A DNA stretch of 64,000 nucleotides, from assembly GCF_029872055.1 (NCBI RefSeq), contig NZ_JARXNQ010000005.1, positions 9,895-73,894 on the forward strand. The letters are read 5' to 3'. The stretch's first letter is position 1. Each line of letters begins with the position of its first letter. Shown piece after piece: positions 23,394-31,563 of the stretch. Under the pieces are notes generated by a model, which worked only from the letters and a program-made list of their open reading frames with translations, had not been told where the DNA came from and ran no database searches. This stretch comes from Sulfurimonas sp. C5. Its GTDB lineage: Bacteria; Campylobacterota; Campylobacteria; Campylobacterales; Sulfurimonadaceae. A program made the position numbers and the translations under genes.

Positions 23394-24067
23394 TGAAAGT
23401 TTCAATTTTACAATTTCCAGGTACAAACTGTGAGTACGATACACAGTATGCATTTGAAAAACTAGGTGCCCAAACTGAAATCATTTGGCATAAAGCAGAG
23501 TCTATTCCAGCTGATACAGATCTACTTGTAGTAGCTGGAGGATTCTCTTACGGAGATTACCTAAGAAGTGGTGCTATTGCAAAATTTTCTCCTGTAATGA
23601 AAGCTGTAAAAGAGTATGCAAACAAAGGTGGAAAAGTTCTAGGTATCTGTAACGGTTTTCAAGTTCTAACTGAATCAAGATTACTTCCTGGTGCACTAAA
23701 AAGAAATGAAAACTTACACTTCATCTCTAAACACCACCACTTAAAAGTTGAAAATAACGACAATACATTCTTGAAAAAACTTGACAACGGTGATGTTGTA
23801 AATATTCCTATTGCTCACCACGATGGAAACTATTACATTGATGCAGAAGGCTTAGCTGAGCTTGAAGCAAATGGACAAATTCTTTTACGCTATAGCGATG
23901 CAAACGGTGATATGAAAAACCCTAACGGTAGTGTAGGTTCAATTGCAGGTGTTTGTAATAAAGAGAAAAATGTATTTGGTCTTATGCCTCACCCTGAACG
24001 TGCTATGGAAGCAGTACTTGGAAGTGACGACGGTGTAAAAATGTTACAAGGATTTTTAGAATCGTGA
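23393..24067 (+). CDS. purQ: Phosphoribosylformylglycinamidine synthase subunit PurQ
   Basis: A 224-residue class I glutamine amidotransferase that supplies ammonia to PurL in step four of purine synthesis. The N-terminus VSILQFPGTNCEYDT and GGFSYGDYLRSGAIA are typical. The nucleophile Cys is in VLGICNGFQVLTE and the His-Glu pair in LMPHPERAMEAVLG. Its stop overlaps the GTG start of the next gene (GTGA, four bases). Confidence 0.97.
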   Translation: MKVSILQFPGTNCEYDTQYAFEKLGAQTEIIWHKAESIPADTDLLVVAGGFSYGDYLRSGAIAKFSPVMKAVKEYANKGGKVLGICNGFQVLTESRLLPGALKRNENLHFISKHHHLKVENNDNTFLKKLDNGDVVNIPIAHHDGNYYIDAEGLAELEANGQILLRYSDANGDMKNPNGSVGSIAGVCNKEKNVFGLMPHPERAMEAVLGSDDGVKMLQGFLES

Positions 24068-25113
24068 TTCTAAGAGCTCTTTTTATCCTCTCTCTCATTA
24101 CTAGTGCTTTATTCGCAAACAAAGTAATTTACTTTAATTACGATCAAGTACCGCAAAGAGTGATAAAAGGGCAAATCTTTGAAGTAAGAGTAAAAACTCT
24201 TTCAACTGTCAAAGACTTCTCAAACATAACATATCAGTTTACCAACCATCCTGGTATCAGAGTTTTAAACACTGTACCTTATAGAGAAAAAAAGGGAAAG
24301 TTTTATTACGATACTTTTAAGCTCTACCTTACAGCAAGCAGAGCAAAACTTCCCGATATTGAAGCGAGTTTAATTGCCGGTGTCCCATATGACTCTACTA
24401 CAATTGTAGGTGAAAACCTTAATATCATCACTTTAAACCCTCAAAAAGATTTTTCAAATATTATTGCGGATAGTTTTACATTAACAAACTATAAAACAAC
24501 GAGTTATGACAATAAGCACAACATTGTTCTTTTCTCCGGTGTCGCAACTAATTCCATGCTCAATACTATCCATTTTAATAATGTATATAAACAGGGAACG
24601 GAATCTATAGAACAAGCAATAAAAAATGCAAACGTAACATATTTTGTCGTAATTGATAAAAAGTATGAAACATTTTCTTTCTCTTACTTCAATCTTTTAG
24701 AAAATAAATTTATTGACATCAAAATTCCTATTATAGTAGACGATGACAGTGTAACTACGCAGACCGATCTTAAACCAACAAATCAGTCACATGAAAAAAT
24801 AAAAACTTATATAGCAGCGGCAGTTTCACTTTTACTTATTCTTTTTGCTCTCTGGAGAAGAAAATATATCTATCTTGTATTATTGGTATTTCCTATAGCA
24901 TACCTTTATTTGACTGCAGCTCCGGATACGGAAGTCTGTATTAAACAAGATGCTGCCATACATCTTCTTCCTGTGGATAATGGGACAATTTTTGAAAGAA
25001 CACAGAGTCAAATATATCTTCCTAAAGAAGGAAGCGTAAAACGATATGTCAAAGTCAGATTAGAAAATGAAAAAATAGGTTGGGTAAAAAATGAAGATAC
25101 TTGCGCGAATTAA
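24064..25113 (+). CDS. BatD-like exported protein with C-terminal SH3-like domain
   Basis: A 349-residue protein with a GTG start at 24064 that overlaps the purQ stop. A signal sequence (about 1-18) leads to a beta-rich periplasmic region resembling the N-terminal part of BatD/oxygen-tolerance proteins (VPQRVIKGQIFEVRVKTL). Two closely spaced transmembrane helices (about 246-262 and 268-284) are followed by an SH3-like tail (TEVCIKQDAAIHLLP to EKIGWVKNEDTCAN). No batA/B/E gene is adjacent. Function is unknown; an envelope-sensing or scaffolding role is a guess. The last 23 bases overlap plsC. Confidence 0.6.
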   Translation: MILRALFILSLITSALFANKVIYFNYDQVPQRVIKGQIFEVRVKTLSTVKDFSNITYQFTNHPGIRVLNTVPYREKKGKFYYDTFKLYLTASRAKLPDIEASLIAGVPYDSTTIVGENLNIITLNPQKDFSNIIADSFTLTNYKTTSYDNKHNIVLFSGVATNSMLNTIHFNNVYKQGTESIEQAIKNANVTYFVVIDKKYETFSFSYFNLLENKFIDIKIPIIVDDDSVTTQTDLKPTNQSHEKIKTYIAAAVSLLLILFALWRRKYIYLVLLVFPIAYLYLTAAPDTEVCIKQDAAIHLLPVDNGTIFERTQSQIYLPKEGSVKRYVKVRLENEKIGWVKNEDTCAN

Positions 25114-25789
25114 TTGGGTTTTTGCCACAATTATTATCTTTACTGCTTTAGCTCTTTCTATACTTCTGCACTTTGTTCTACCTAGACCATATCCCAGAAA
25201 ACTCTCTTCTTGGTTCATTAGAGGTACTACTTTTTTCACTACGACTATTGAAGGAAAAGAAGCCGATGATGTGCAGATGTTTTTGATCAACCACCAAAGT
25301 GATCTCGATATAGGCGTAATGGAAACTACTACTAAAAAAGACCTTGCATGGGTTGCGAAAAAAGCTCTTTTTGATGTTCCTTTTTTCGGACTTGCAATGA
25401 AACTACCTGAAGATATAGAAGTAGAACGTGAAAGTAAAACATCATTAGTAAAACTTTTAAAAGCTGCTAAAGATAGACTTGGAAAAAAAAGAGTTATTAC
25501 AATGTTCCCAGAAGGTACGCGTTCACGTACTAAAAGAATGCTCCCGTTTAAATCAGGTGCTAAAGTTATTGCAGATAAATATAAGTTAAAAGTCCAACCT
25601 GTAGTTTTGATCAATACTGCGGGCTGTTATGATGTAAAAACATTCTACTATATGCCAAAAACTATAAAAGTGATATACTTAGAACCATTTATAGCTGATA
25701 AAAGCGATCCTGACTGGTTAAATAATCTACACGATACAATGCAAAAGGTTTACGATGATGAGTTGGCAAACAATCCTAGCGATAGGTAG
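25091..25789 (+). CDS. plsC: 1-acyl-sn-glycerol-3-phosphate acyltransferase
   Basis: A 232-residue PlsC-type acyltransferase, which adds the second acyl chain to make phosphatidic acid at the inner membrane. An N-terminal helix (about 8-29) precedes the catalytic HX4D motif in LINHQSDLD (about 67-75) and the substrate-binding FPEGTRSR (about 140). ProPAV-like segment VQPVVLINTAG is also present. It overlaps the preceding gene by 23 bases and crcB by 35 bases, so it is firmly embedded in the operon. Specificity for other lyso-lipids cannot be excluded. Confidence 0.9.
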   Translation: MKILARINWVFATIIIFTALALSILLHFVLPRPYPRKLSSWFIRGTTFFTTTIEGKEADDVQMFLINHQSDLDIGVMETTTKKDLAWVAKKALFDVPFFGLAMKLPEDIEVERESKTSLVKLLKAAKDRLGKKRVITMFPEGTRSRTKRMLPFKSGAKVIADKYKLKVQPVVLINTAGCYDVKTFYYMPKTIKVIYLEPFIADKSDPDWLNNLHDTMQKVYDDELANNPSDR

Positions 25790-26141
25790 CGGCGGTTTTA
25801 TTGGAGCACTACTCAGAGCTTATCTAAATGGTGTAATTTCCCATAAACTTCCCCATGATCTTCCCTTTGGAACACTGAGTGTAAATCTTTTGGGAAGTTT
25901 TATTATGGGTTGCTTAGTCGCTTACTTTGCCTATTCATCTCTTCCTGTACAATTTAAATCATTTCTCTCAACAGGAATACTTGGAGCACTAACAACATAC
26001 TCTACATTTGCAATGGAAAGTTTTTTACTGCTTCAAGGTGGAAGTTTTGCCTTAGCATTTGCCAATATGACACTTAATCTTTTTGGTACTATTATAATGG
26101 CCGGAAGCGGTTATTATCTGATCAATTACTTTAAATCGTAA
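25755..26141 (+). CDS. crcB: Fluoride exporter CrcB/Fluc
   Basis: A 128-residue four-helix protein of the Fluc/CrcB family, dimeric fluoride channels of the inner membrane. Visible motifs are GGFIGALLRAYL, the conserved Asn segment VNLLGSFIMG, and TGILGALTTYSTFAMES, which holds the Na+ site and Phe-box region. AAAGG stands 6 bases before the ATG at 25755. No fluoride riboswitch is visible, as the start lies within plsC. Its last 11 bases overlap the convergent ABC ATPase gene. Confidence 0.94.
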   Translation: MMSWQTILAIGSGGFIGALLRAYLNGVISHKLPHDLPFGTLSVNLLGSFIMGCLVAYFAYSSLPVQFKSFLSTGILGALTTYSTFAMESFLLLQGGSFALAFANMTLNLFGTIIMAGSGYYLINYFKS

Positions 26142-26143
26142 TT
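26124..26143. terminator. Weak hairpin at the crcB / ABC ATPase convergent junction
   Basis: AATTAC (26124-26129) and GTAATT (26138-26143) flank an 8-base loop. Both stop codons fall within it. The stem is short and AT-rich, so confidence is low. Confidence 0.35.
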
Positions 26144-26700
26144 ATCTCATCACTACACCAAGAAGCCAGATCCAAATCGTGAGTAATTAAAAGCATTCCT
26201 GTTTTATCAAGATGGCGCATAAGCATCTGCATGACATCCAATTGAATTACATTATCCAGTGCTGATGTCGGTTCGTCTAAAAGTAACAATTCGGGCTTCA
26301 TTAACATTGCACGTAGTATTGATGCTCGTTGCAATTGTCCGCCAGATAGTTGATGGGGTAATTTTGTCAGTAACTCTTTTTCTAAATTAAGTGTTTCGAG
26401 ATAGATTTCAAGCTCATCCAAAGAAGCTACATCTTTTATTTGATTAAGTAATGTATAACTCGGATGAAATGAACTGTAAGGGTCTTGAAAAACCTGAGAA
26501 AGTTTAGCAGCTTTTACACTTCCTTTTAAAGGTTGCATATTTCCTAAAATGAGCTCAAATATAGTACTTTTACCTGCACCGCTTTCCCCCGTTATAGACT
26601 TGAGTTCACCCTTTTTTAACGAAAGGTTTAAACCACTGAAAAGAATCTTCTCTTTTGTATAACCAAACTCTAAATCTTTAAGTTCTAAAACGGTTTGCAA
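26131..26700 (-). CDS. Orphan ABC transporter ATP-binding protein, short
   Basis: A 189-residue ABC ATPase. Walker A is GESGAGKST, the Q-loop is in LSQVFQDPYSSFHP, the signature is LSGGQLQRASILRAML, Walker B is LLLLDEPTSALD and the switch His is in LLITHDLD. The QDPYSS(F/L)HP segment is typical of the peptide/nickel (DppF/NikE) group, but the protein is about 50 residues shorter than usual. No permease or binding-protein gene is adjacent, so its transporter partners are elsewhere or lost. It starts 4 bases after the dut stop and is co-transcribed with dut. Confidence 0.82.
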   Translation of the reverse strand: MQTVLELKDLEFGYTKEKILFSGLNLSLKKGELKSITGESGAGKSTIFELILGNMQPLKGSVKAAKLSQVFQDPYSSFHPSYTLLNQIKDVASLDELEIYLETLNLEKELLTKLPHQLSGGQLQRASILRAMLMKPELLLLDEPTSALDNVIQLDVMQMLMRHLDKTGMLLITHDLDLASWCSDEIITI

Positions 26701-26704
26701 GAAA

Positions 26705-27400
26705 TCACTTCACTAAAGAGTGGTAGAGTTTCGTTAACTCTTTATATAAAGCATCAGGTTTAACATCAGGATTCTCTTCCCAGATACGCTTCATAACAAC
26801 GTTATCTTCTTCTCCATCCCATACCTTAACATAAGAGCCGTCTTTATAACCATTGTCTTGACGGAATTGATTTAAAATGTTTTTTCCAACATATAAACGG
26901 TAAAGCGTATCTAAATTCAGTCCGCTCATTTTTACTAGTTCAAAGAAACGTGCCAACATAGAGTTCAGATCTAACTTCTCTCTTGATAACGATAAAATCA
27001 TAATCTCTTCTACTTTTGCCATAATATCTTTATCTAATTCAAAATTATCTACTTCACTCGTTTCAATTATTTGCAGTGATTCTAAATCTGAAATCATAAT
27101 AGCAATATCTTCGATACCGCCTTTTAATTCTTGATTGTAATTCTCAATTGCCAAAGACATAATAAAATGCCAAACATCTACAACTTCAATCTGTAGATTC
27201 ATCCAATCCGGTTCTTGATAAATGTTTTTCCAGTGTTTCCATGAAAAACTGTCGATCATCTCTGCACATTCCATATATATACAGCGTCTCCAGTTGATCT
27301 CTTTATTGTTTTTTGTTAGACCTTTTGTCCACTCTTCACCGTTTGTAGCATCATTTAATTGGTTTTGTAATTGCAACATTAAAAGAATTTTACTGTTCAT
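26705..27400 (-). CDS. dut: Dimeric all-alpha dUTPase
   Basis: A 231-residue dimeric dUTPase of the MazG-related all-alpha NTP pyrophosphatase superfamily, which hydrolyses dUTP to dUMP and keeps uracil out of DNA. The metal-binding helix contains RRCIYMECAEMIDSFSWKHWK, shown here as E-C-A-E plus the later EVVDVWHF with its E-x-x-D. C. jejuni uses the same type of enzyme rather than the trimeric Dut. AGAGAAG precedes the ATG. Expression is from the symmetric promoter at 27428-27439 shared with the small Cys protein. Confidence 0.88.
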   Translation of the reverse strand: MNSKILLMLQLQNQLNDATNGEEWTKGLTKNNKEINWRRCIYMECAEMIDSFSWKHWKNIYQEPDWMNLQIEVVDVWHFIMSLAIENYNQELKGGIEDIAIMISDLESLQIIETSEVDNFELDKDIMAKVEEIMILSLSREKLDLNSMLARFFELVKMSGLNLDTLYRLYVGKNILNQFRQDNGYKDGSYVKVWDGEEDNVVMKRIWEENPDVKPDALYKELTKLYHSLVK

Positions 27401-27427
27401 GACTTCTCTTTATATAATTTATTGATT

Positions 27428-27439
27428 TATTGTACAATA
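27428..27439. promoter_or_regulatory. Symmetric bidirectional promoter core TATTGTACAATA
   Basis: A perfect 12-bp palindrome contains TACAAT on each strand (plus 27433-27438, minus 27434-27429). Predicted starts give leaders of about 20 bases to the ATG at 27464 and to dut at 27400. The two start codons are only 63 bases apart, so the promoters must overlap. Confidence 0.5.
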
Positions 27440-27463
27440 GCGTTCATAAAAGAAAGTATAAGA

Positions 27464-27637
27464 ATGAAAAGAATTAACTGCAGAAGATGTAAATACTACT
27501 ATGTAACATGGGAGGCTTCCCAACCCCATGGCTGTAAAGCATACGGCTTTAAATCAAAACAAATCCCATCCATGGTTGTTTTTTCAAGCAGCGGTTTGGA
27601 GTGTTCGCTCTTTGAAGAGAAAGCTAAGGCCAAATAA
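27464..27637 (+). CDS. Small conserved Cys protein, 57 residues
   Basis: Starts at the ATG at 27464; the longer frame from 27422 begins inside the promoter. Four Cys are placed as CRRC, GC and EC: C6, C9, C23 and C46, which suggests a zinc knuckle. The pattern TWEASQPHGCKAYGFKSK with the following IPSMVVFSSSG is one I have seen in small conserved proteins of unknown function from several proteobacteria. Its 3' end overlaps the convergent PNPOx-like gene by 14 bases. Function is unknown. Confidence 0.7.
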   Translation: MKRINCRRCKYYYVTWEASQPHGCKAYGFKSKQIPSMVVFSSSGLECSLFEEKAKAK

Positions 27638-28037
27638 TTTTTTTGCCAAATCCAAGCCGATTGTCTGTTAACTTCAAAAAATCTACTTTTATGGTCCATA
27701 GTTTTGGAGTTAAGGCAAGTGCATAGGGAAAAGTTTTAAAATAAAGTTGTGAGAAGTTTTTTTCACTATTTTCTTCCATAACTCCCCGAAATTGCAAACC
27801 TTGAATTTTACCAACCTCAGAAGTTTCAAGTAAAATATTGCCAGCTATATGATTATTTTGTCTTACATGTTGGATATGAAGTGTCTCTTCACTACTGGCA
27901 ACAACGAAAGTTTTTTTCTCTTCATCATAAGCATAGAAAAGACTGCAAGCACTGATCTCGTTATCAGTACTTGTAGCCAGAGTAAGAACATGATGCTCTT
28001 TTATAAAAGTATGTATCTTTTTTAAATCTTCAGACAT
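27624..28037 (-). CDS. Pyridoxamine 5'-phosphate oxidase-like FMN-binding protein
   Basis: A 137-residue split-barrel protein of the PNPOx-like superfamily. The N-terminal FIKEHHVLTLATSTDNEISACSLFYAYDEE and the later VASSEETLHIQHVRQN pattern are typical; shown in part, the ATS..N..ISAC strand binds flavin in relatives. It is the last gene of a four-gene unit with ovoA, the ovoB-type lyase and a 72-residue unknown; its ATG overlaps the stop of the latter (TAATG). A link to thiol redox chemistry is plausible but unproven. Confidence 0.75.
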   Translation of the reverse strand: MSEDLKKIHTFIKEHHVLTLATSTDNEISACSLFYAYDEEKKTFVVASSEETLHIQHVRQNNHIAGNILLETSEVGKIQGLQFRGVMEENSEKNFSQLYFKTFPYALALTPKLWTIKVDFLKLTDNRLGFGKKIIWP

Positions 28038-28255
28038 TACAGTTGTTCAAGAATACGCTCTAGTCCTGCTGCATCGGTAATATTACGTTTATTAAGCATC
28101 ATGCTACCTATATCATCCTCTTTTAAAGCATCAAAAACATCATATGGATTTGTCATATTGTAATAACTTTTCAAAAACTCTAAAGTGATCTCAAAATTAT
28201 CTTTTCTAACACTGTATTGCTTATGATCTTTATATGCATCCCAATCAATTGTCAT
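28037..28255 (-). CDS. Unknown 72-residue protein in the ovothiol operon
   Basis: A small acidic soluble protein (DWDAYKDHKQYSVRKDNF at the N-terminus, ITDAAGLERILEQL at the end). It has no Cys and no membrane segment. It overlaps the lyase gene by 4 bases and the PNPOx-like gene by 1 base, so it is certainly translated within the operon. I do not recognise a family. Its position between ovothiol enzymes and a flavoprotein-like gene hints at an accessory role. Confidence 0.7.
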   Translation of the reverse strand: MTIDWDAYKDHKQYSVRKDNFEITLEFLKSYYNMTNPYDVFDALKEDDIGSMMLNKRNITDAAGLERILEQL

Positions 28256-29427
28256 TGTTGTTTCATCCTTTGCAAAGCATTTTCCAACTGCTTTATTATT
28301 TGCGTCATTTTAGCAGATGGGACTGCAAAATTCAAGCGCATAAAGCCACTTCCCTCTTTACCAAAACTTAGTCCTGCATTGAGTCCAAGTTTAGCCTCTT
28401 GAACAAACCATTTGCGTAATAGTTTATCACTCAAATGCATCCCTTTACAATCTAACCATGCGAGATATGTTCCTTCTATAGGTATTAACTTAATATAATC
28501 ACTATATTTTGCACATAATTCCTCTAACATTTGATAATTTTTATATAGGTGTACAAGAAGTGCTTCAATCCATTTAGAGCCTTCTCTATACGCAGCTTCA
28601 AAGGCAACATGACTCAATACATTTCCCTGTGCAAAATGGACACTATCATACGCTTCTTTAAATTTTTCCTGCAAGTTTTTCGGTACAACAATACTACTTG
28701 CTGCAAATCCTGCCATATTAAAAGTTTTACCGACACCTATCGCTGTAATTGTAATCTCTTTTGCACCTTTGAGTGATGCAAATGGTATATGTTTATTCGA
28801 CTTATACACTAAGTCACAATGCACCTCATCTGCAAAAATCACAATATTGTTCTCTATACATATTTCTAAAAGCGCTTCAAGTTCCTCTTTTCTCCATACA
28901 CGACCAACCGGATTGTGTGGAGATGAGAGTAAAAGCAGTTTTGTTTTATCTGTTATTTTTGACTTTAAATCATCCAGATCAAAAATATATGTACCATCCT
29001 CTTTTTGTTTTAAAGGGTTTTTCAATACCTTTCGATCCATCTGAAGCGGTGCATGAAAAAAAGGCGGGTAGATCGGTGTTTGTACAATCACCTCATCTCC
29101 AAACTCTGTAAATGCACTAATTACTACTTGCATTGATGCAACAACAGAATGGGAATAAAACATCTCATCTAATTTATACTCTACATTATGATGTTTTTTC
29201 ATCCACTCTATTTGTGCTTCAAAGGCAGAATCAGGAAACTCTTCATAACCAACTATTGGGTGTTCTAACCTTTTTTTTACGCTCTCAAGTACAAAGTCCG
29301 GCGTATCTATATCCATATCCGCCACCCATGCAGGAAGTACATCTTCAGTTCCGAATAGCTTTTCTCTTAATGTATACTTTTCTGCATTTGTTTGACTTCT
29401 ATCAGCCGCAGTCGTAAAATCGTACAT
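28252..29427 (-). CDS. ovoB: PLP-dependent C-S lyase (PatB/MalY type), probable OvoB
   Basis: A 391-residue fold-type I aminotransferase-like enzyme. The start is the ATG at 29427, which shares one base with the ovoA stop (TAATG); an upstream in-frame TTG lies inside ovoA. Motifs: N-terminal LPAWVADMDID, SSPHNPVGRVW, IFADEVHCDLVY, and the PLP Lys (about 234) in GVGKTFNMAGF. Alone it would be called PatB/MalY cystathionine beta-lyase. Its coupling to ovoA indicates OvoB, the sulfoxide lyase that releases 5-thiohistidine from histidyl-cysteine sulfoxide. The call to OvoB is by context. Confidence 0.85.
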   Translation of the reverse strand: MYDFTTAADRSQTNAEKYTLREKLFGTEDVLPAWVADMDIDTPDFVLESVKKRLEHPIVGYEEFPDSAFEAQIEWMKKHHNVEYKLDEMFYSHSVVASMQVVISAFTEFGDEVIVQTPIYPPFFHAPLQMDRKVLKNPLKQKEDGTYIFDLDDLKSKITDKTKLLLLSSPHNPVGRVWRKEELEALLEICIENNIVIFADEVHCDLVYKSNKHIPFASLKGAKEITITAIGVGKTFNMAGFAASSIVVPKNLQEKFKEAYDSVHFAQGNVLSHVAFEAAYREGSKWIEALLVHLYKNYQMLEELCAKYSDYIKLIPIEGTYLAWLDCKGMHLSDKLLRKWFVQEAKLGLNAGLSFGKEGSGFMRLNFAVPSAKMTQIIKQLENALQRMKQQ

Positions 29428-31538
29428 TATATTTTTTTCCAAACACTTACCTCTGCAATTGTATGTTGATATTTTCTTTTTGTTTCGGGAATCACAAACT
29501 CTAAATCTTCTACTGCTACAAGTTCAAATTTATCTTGTAAAATTGTTTTCATATTCTCTAAAGTCTCTACCACATTTCCTCGTTCATCATAATAACCGCC
29601 CAACCAAAACTCTTTGTCAGTTGATTCTTCCTGCCAAGTGTACGGTGATGTAATGATCAATATCCCTTCTTCATTTAATCGCTCAGAGACATCATCTAAA
29701 AAGAGTCTCGGATTATACAACCTATCAATTAAATTTGTTGCAAGGATAAGATCATAACCAGTAAAATTCGGTTTTAAATTACAAGCATCCCCTTGCCAAA
29801 AACTCACCTTCTCTTTCAATGAATCATATCCGAGTGCTTCAATGGTTACAGTTTTTTCTTTTATAATTTCACCTTCTTGTTTTACTTTAAAGGAGACTGT
29901 TCCCTCTTTTTGAAGCTTTGTTCCTACACCGATAAAACGCACAGAGAAATCTATACCTTCTACTTCATCAAATATTTTAGCGAGCTCATAAGTTGCACGT
30001 CCTGTTGCACATCCTAAATCAAGTGCTTTTTTAGTTTTCTTTGCATATTTTTTTGCAAGATTTCCACAGGAGATTGCAAAGTTCTCAACTCCAAAATGTG
30101 TTTCACCATATTGAAATTCACAATACTGCGAAACCAGTTCATCTGTTTCATATATATTCTCATCATTATCTGCATTGTTACTAATTACATATCTAAAACC
30201 TGCATGTTGAAAAAAATGTCTTCTAAATGCATAGCGGGAGTATTTCATAATCAAATTTCCCGTACTTGCAAAAGAGGAACCAAGGATTAAAGCATGCTTT
30301 TCATCAAATGTCGGTGTTGAAAAATCATCATATGCTACGTGTGGTTCAAAACCTTCAAAGCCCCGGATTGGTGTACGGCTCCATTGCCAAACATTTCCAA
30401 TTAAATCATATATAACCGAACCGTTTTTTAAAGCAAAACTAAATTGATCCACCGGACACGAAGAAGCATAATGGTAAAAATCAATATTAGCCGAACTCTC
30501 ATGCAACTCAGGTATATCTTGCAAATTAGAGAGTTCATAAATTGCCATATACTCTGCTTCACTTGGCAAAGTATATATTTTGCCATCTGTTTCTGACTTA
30601 TAATTACAAAAAGCTTCTGCTTCTAAAGCATTCACATCTACAGGCCAGTTTAACGGCAAAGGGATGATTTTACTCAAAGCTCTGTAATCATATCCTTTCT
30701 CTTTTTTAATCCAAAAATGGGGATGCTTTGCTTTACTTCGCTCTAGGAACTCTTTTCCTTCATCACTCCAATACTCATTATTATCATATCCCCCTGCAAG
30801 TACAAACTCTAAAAACTCACCGTTGCTTACAAGATATTTTGCCACTTGAAAAGATTTAATCTCCTCTTGGTATTCTCCATACTCGTTATCCCAACCATAC
30901 AGATGATGATCATGAGACTTTCCTAGCCTTATAGTTTTACCCTCAATAGAGATCATCTCATTTTTTATATTCTCTCCACTGCTTTCGCAAATAATAAATT
31001 CATCCAACTCTTGAATAAACTCTATCGGCATTTGACGATGTAAAACCGAAGAGGTCTCTATATGGATCCGCTCATGTTCAATTCCCATTAAAATAATCCA
31101 CATAGCAGAGTCTTGCGTAATCGGCAGAGTAAATTCAAGCGTATCTATAAGTGAGTTAATTAACTTGCGCACTTTTACTCTATATGCTCTGACTTCGTGA
31201 ACTTTCGGCCAATCATAATTTTTTTCATTCAAATCATCCCAAGTCATCTCATCCACACCCACGGCAAAAAGAGATTCATACTCAGGGTTTATGCGTTCAG
31301 TGATAAGTTTCATCAAAATAAGTTTGTTTATAAAAAAAGTTGCCGTATGTCCAAAATAGAAGATCATTGGATGGCGTGTAGGTTCTGATTTTTTATAATA
31401 TACTGTATCACTCTTCAACATATCAAACATCTTTTCAAACAGATCAAAACTGTTGTTAAAGTATCTCTTGATCTCTTGCCGTTTTTCCTCTATATTTGCA
31501 CCATCTAATCTCGGTGGGAATACACTGAGTTTGCTCAC
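29427..31538 (-). CDS. ovoA: OvoA: 5-histidylcysteine sulfoxide synthase / thiohistidine methyltransferase
   Basis: A 703-residue fusion enzyme of ovothiol A biosynthesis. The N-terminal DinB-like domain holds the iron motif HX3HXE (H155, H159, E161 in GIEHERIHIE) with H64 as the likely third His. A formylglycine-generating-enzyme-like domain (about 200-455) follows, ending GFRYV. The C-terminal SAM methyltransferase (about 460-703) has motif I ALDLGCATGRATYEL. OvoA couples cysteine to histidine with O2, and its last domain N-methylates 5-thiohistidine. The start is GTG at 31538 with AAGGG 6 bases upstream. It forms an operon with the lyase and two small genes. Confidence 0.95.
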   Translation of the reverse strand: MSKLSVFPPRLDGANIEEKRQEIKRYFNNSFDLFEKMFDMLKSDTVYYKKSEPTRHPMIFYFGHTATFFINKLILMKLITERINPEYESLFAVGVDEMTWDDLNEKNYDWPKVHEVRAYRVKVRKLINSLIDTLEFTLPITQDSAMWIILMGIEHERIHIETSSVLHRQMPIEFIQELDEFIICESSGENIKNEMISIEGKTIRLGKSHDHHLYGWDNEYGEYQEEIKSFQVAKYLVSNGEFLEFVLAGGYDNNEYWSDEGKEFLERSKAKHPHFWIKKEKGYDYRALSKIIPLPLNWPVDVNALEAEAFCNYKSETDGKIYTLPSEAEYMAIYELSNLQDIPELHESSANIDFYHYASSCPVDQFSFALKNGSVIYDLIGNVWQWSRTPIRGFEGFEPHVAYDDFSTPTFDEKHALILGSSFASTGNLIMKYSRYAFRRHFFQHAGFRYVISNNADNDENIYETDELVSQYCEFQYGETHFGVENFAISCGNLAKKYAKKTKKALDLGCATGRATYELAKIFDEVEGIDFSVRFIGVGTKLQKEGTVSFKVKQEGEIIKEKTVTIEALGYDSLKEKVSFWQGDACNLKPNFTGYDLILATNLIDRLYNPRLFLDDVSERLNEEGILIITSPYTWQEESTDKEFWLGGYYDERGNVVETLENMKTILQDKFELVAVEDLEFVIPETKRKYQHTIAEVSVWKKI

Positions 31539-31563
31539 TAAATCACCCTTCTCATTTTTCTGC

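Noticed and set aside
25700-25755. Fluoride riboswitch ahead of crcB
   Set aside because: crcB starts inside plsC in an operon and the region is coding, with no riboswitch motif.
29428-29442. TTG start giving a 396-residue OvoB
   Set aside because: The TTG lies within the ovoA end; the ATG overlapping the ovoA stop is the standard coupled arrangement here.
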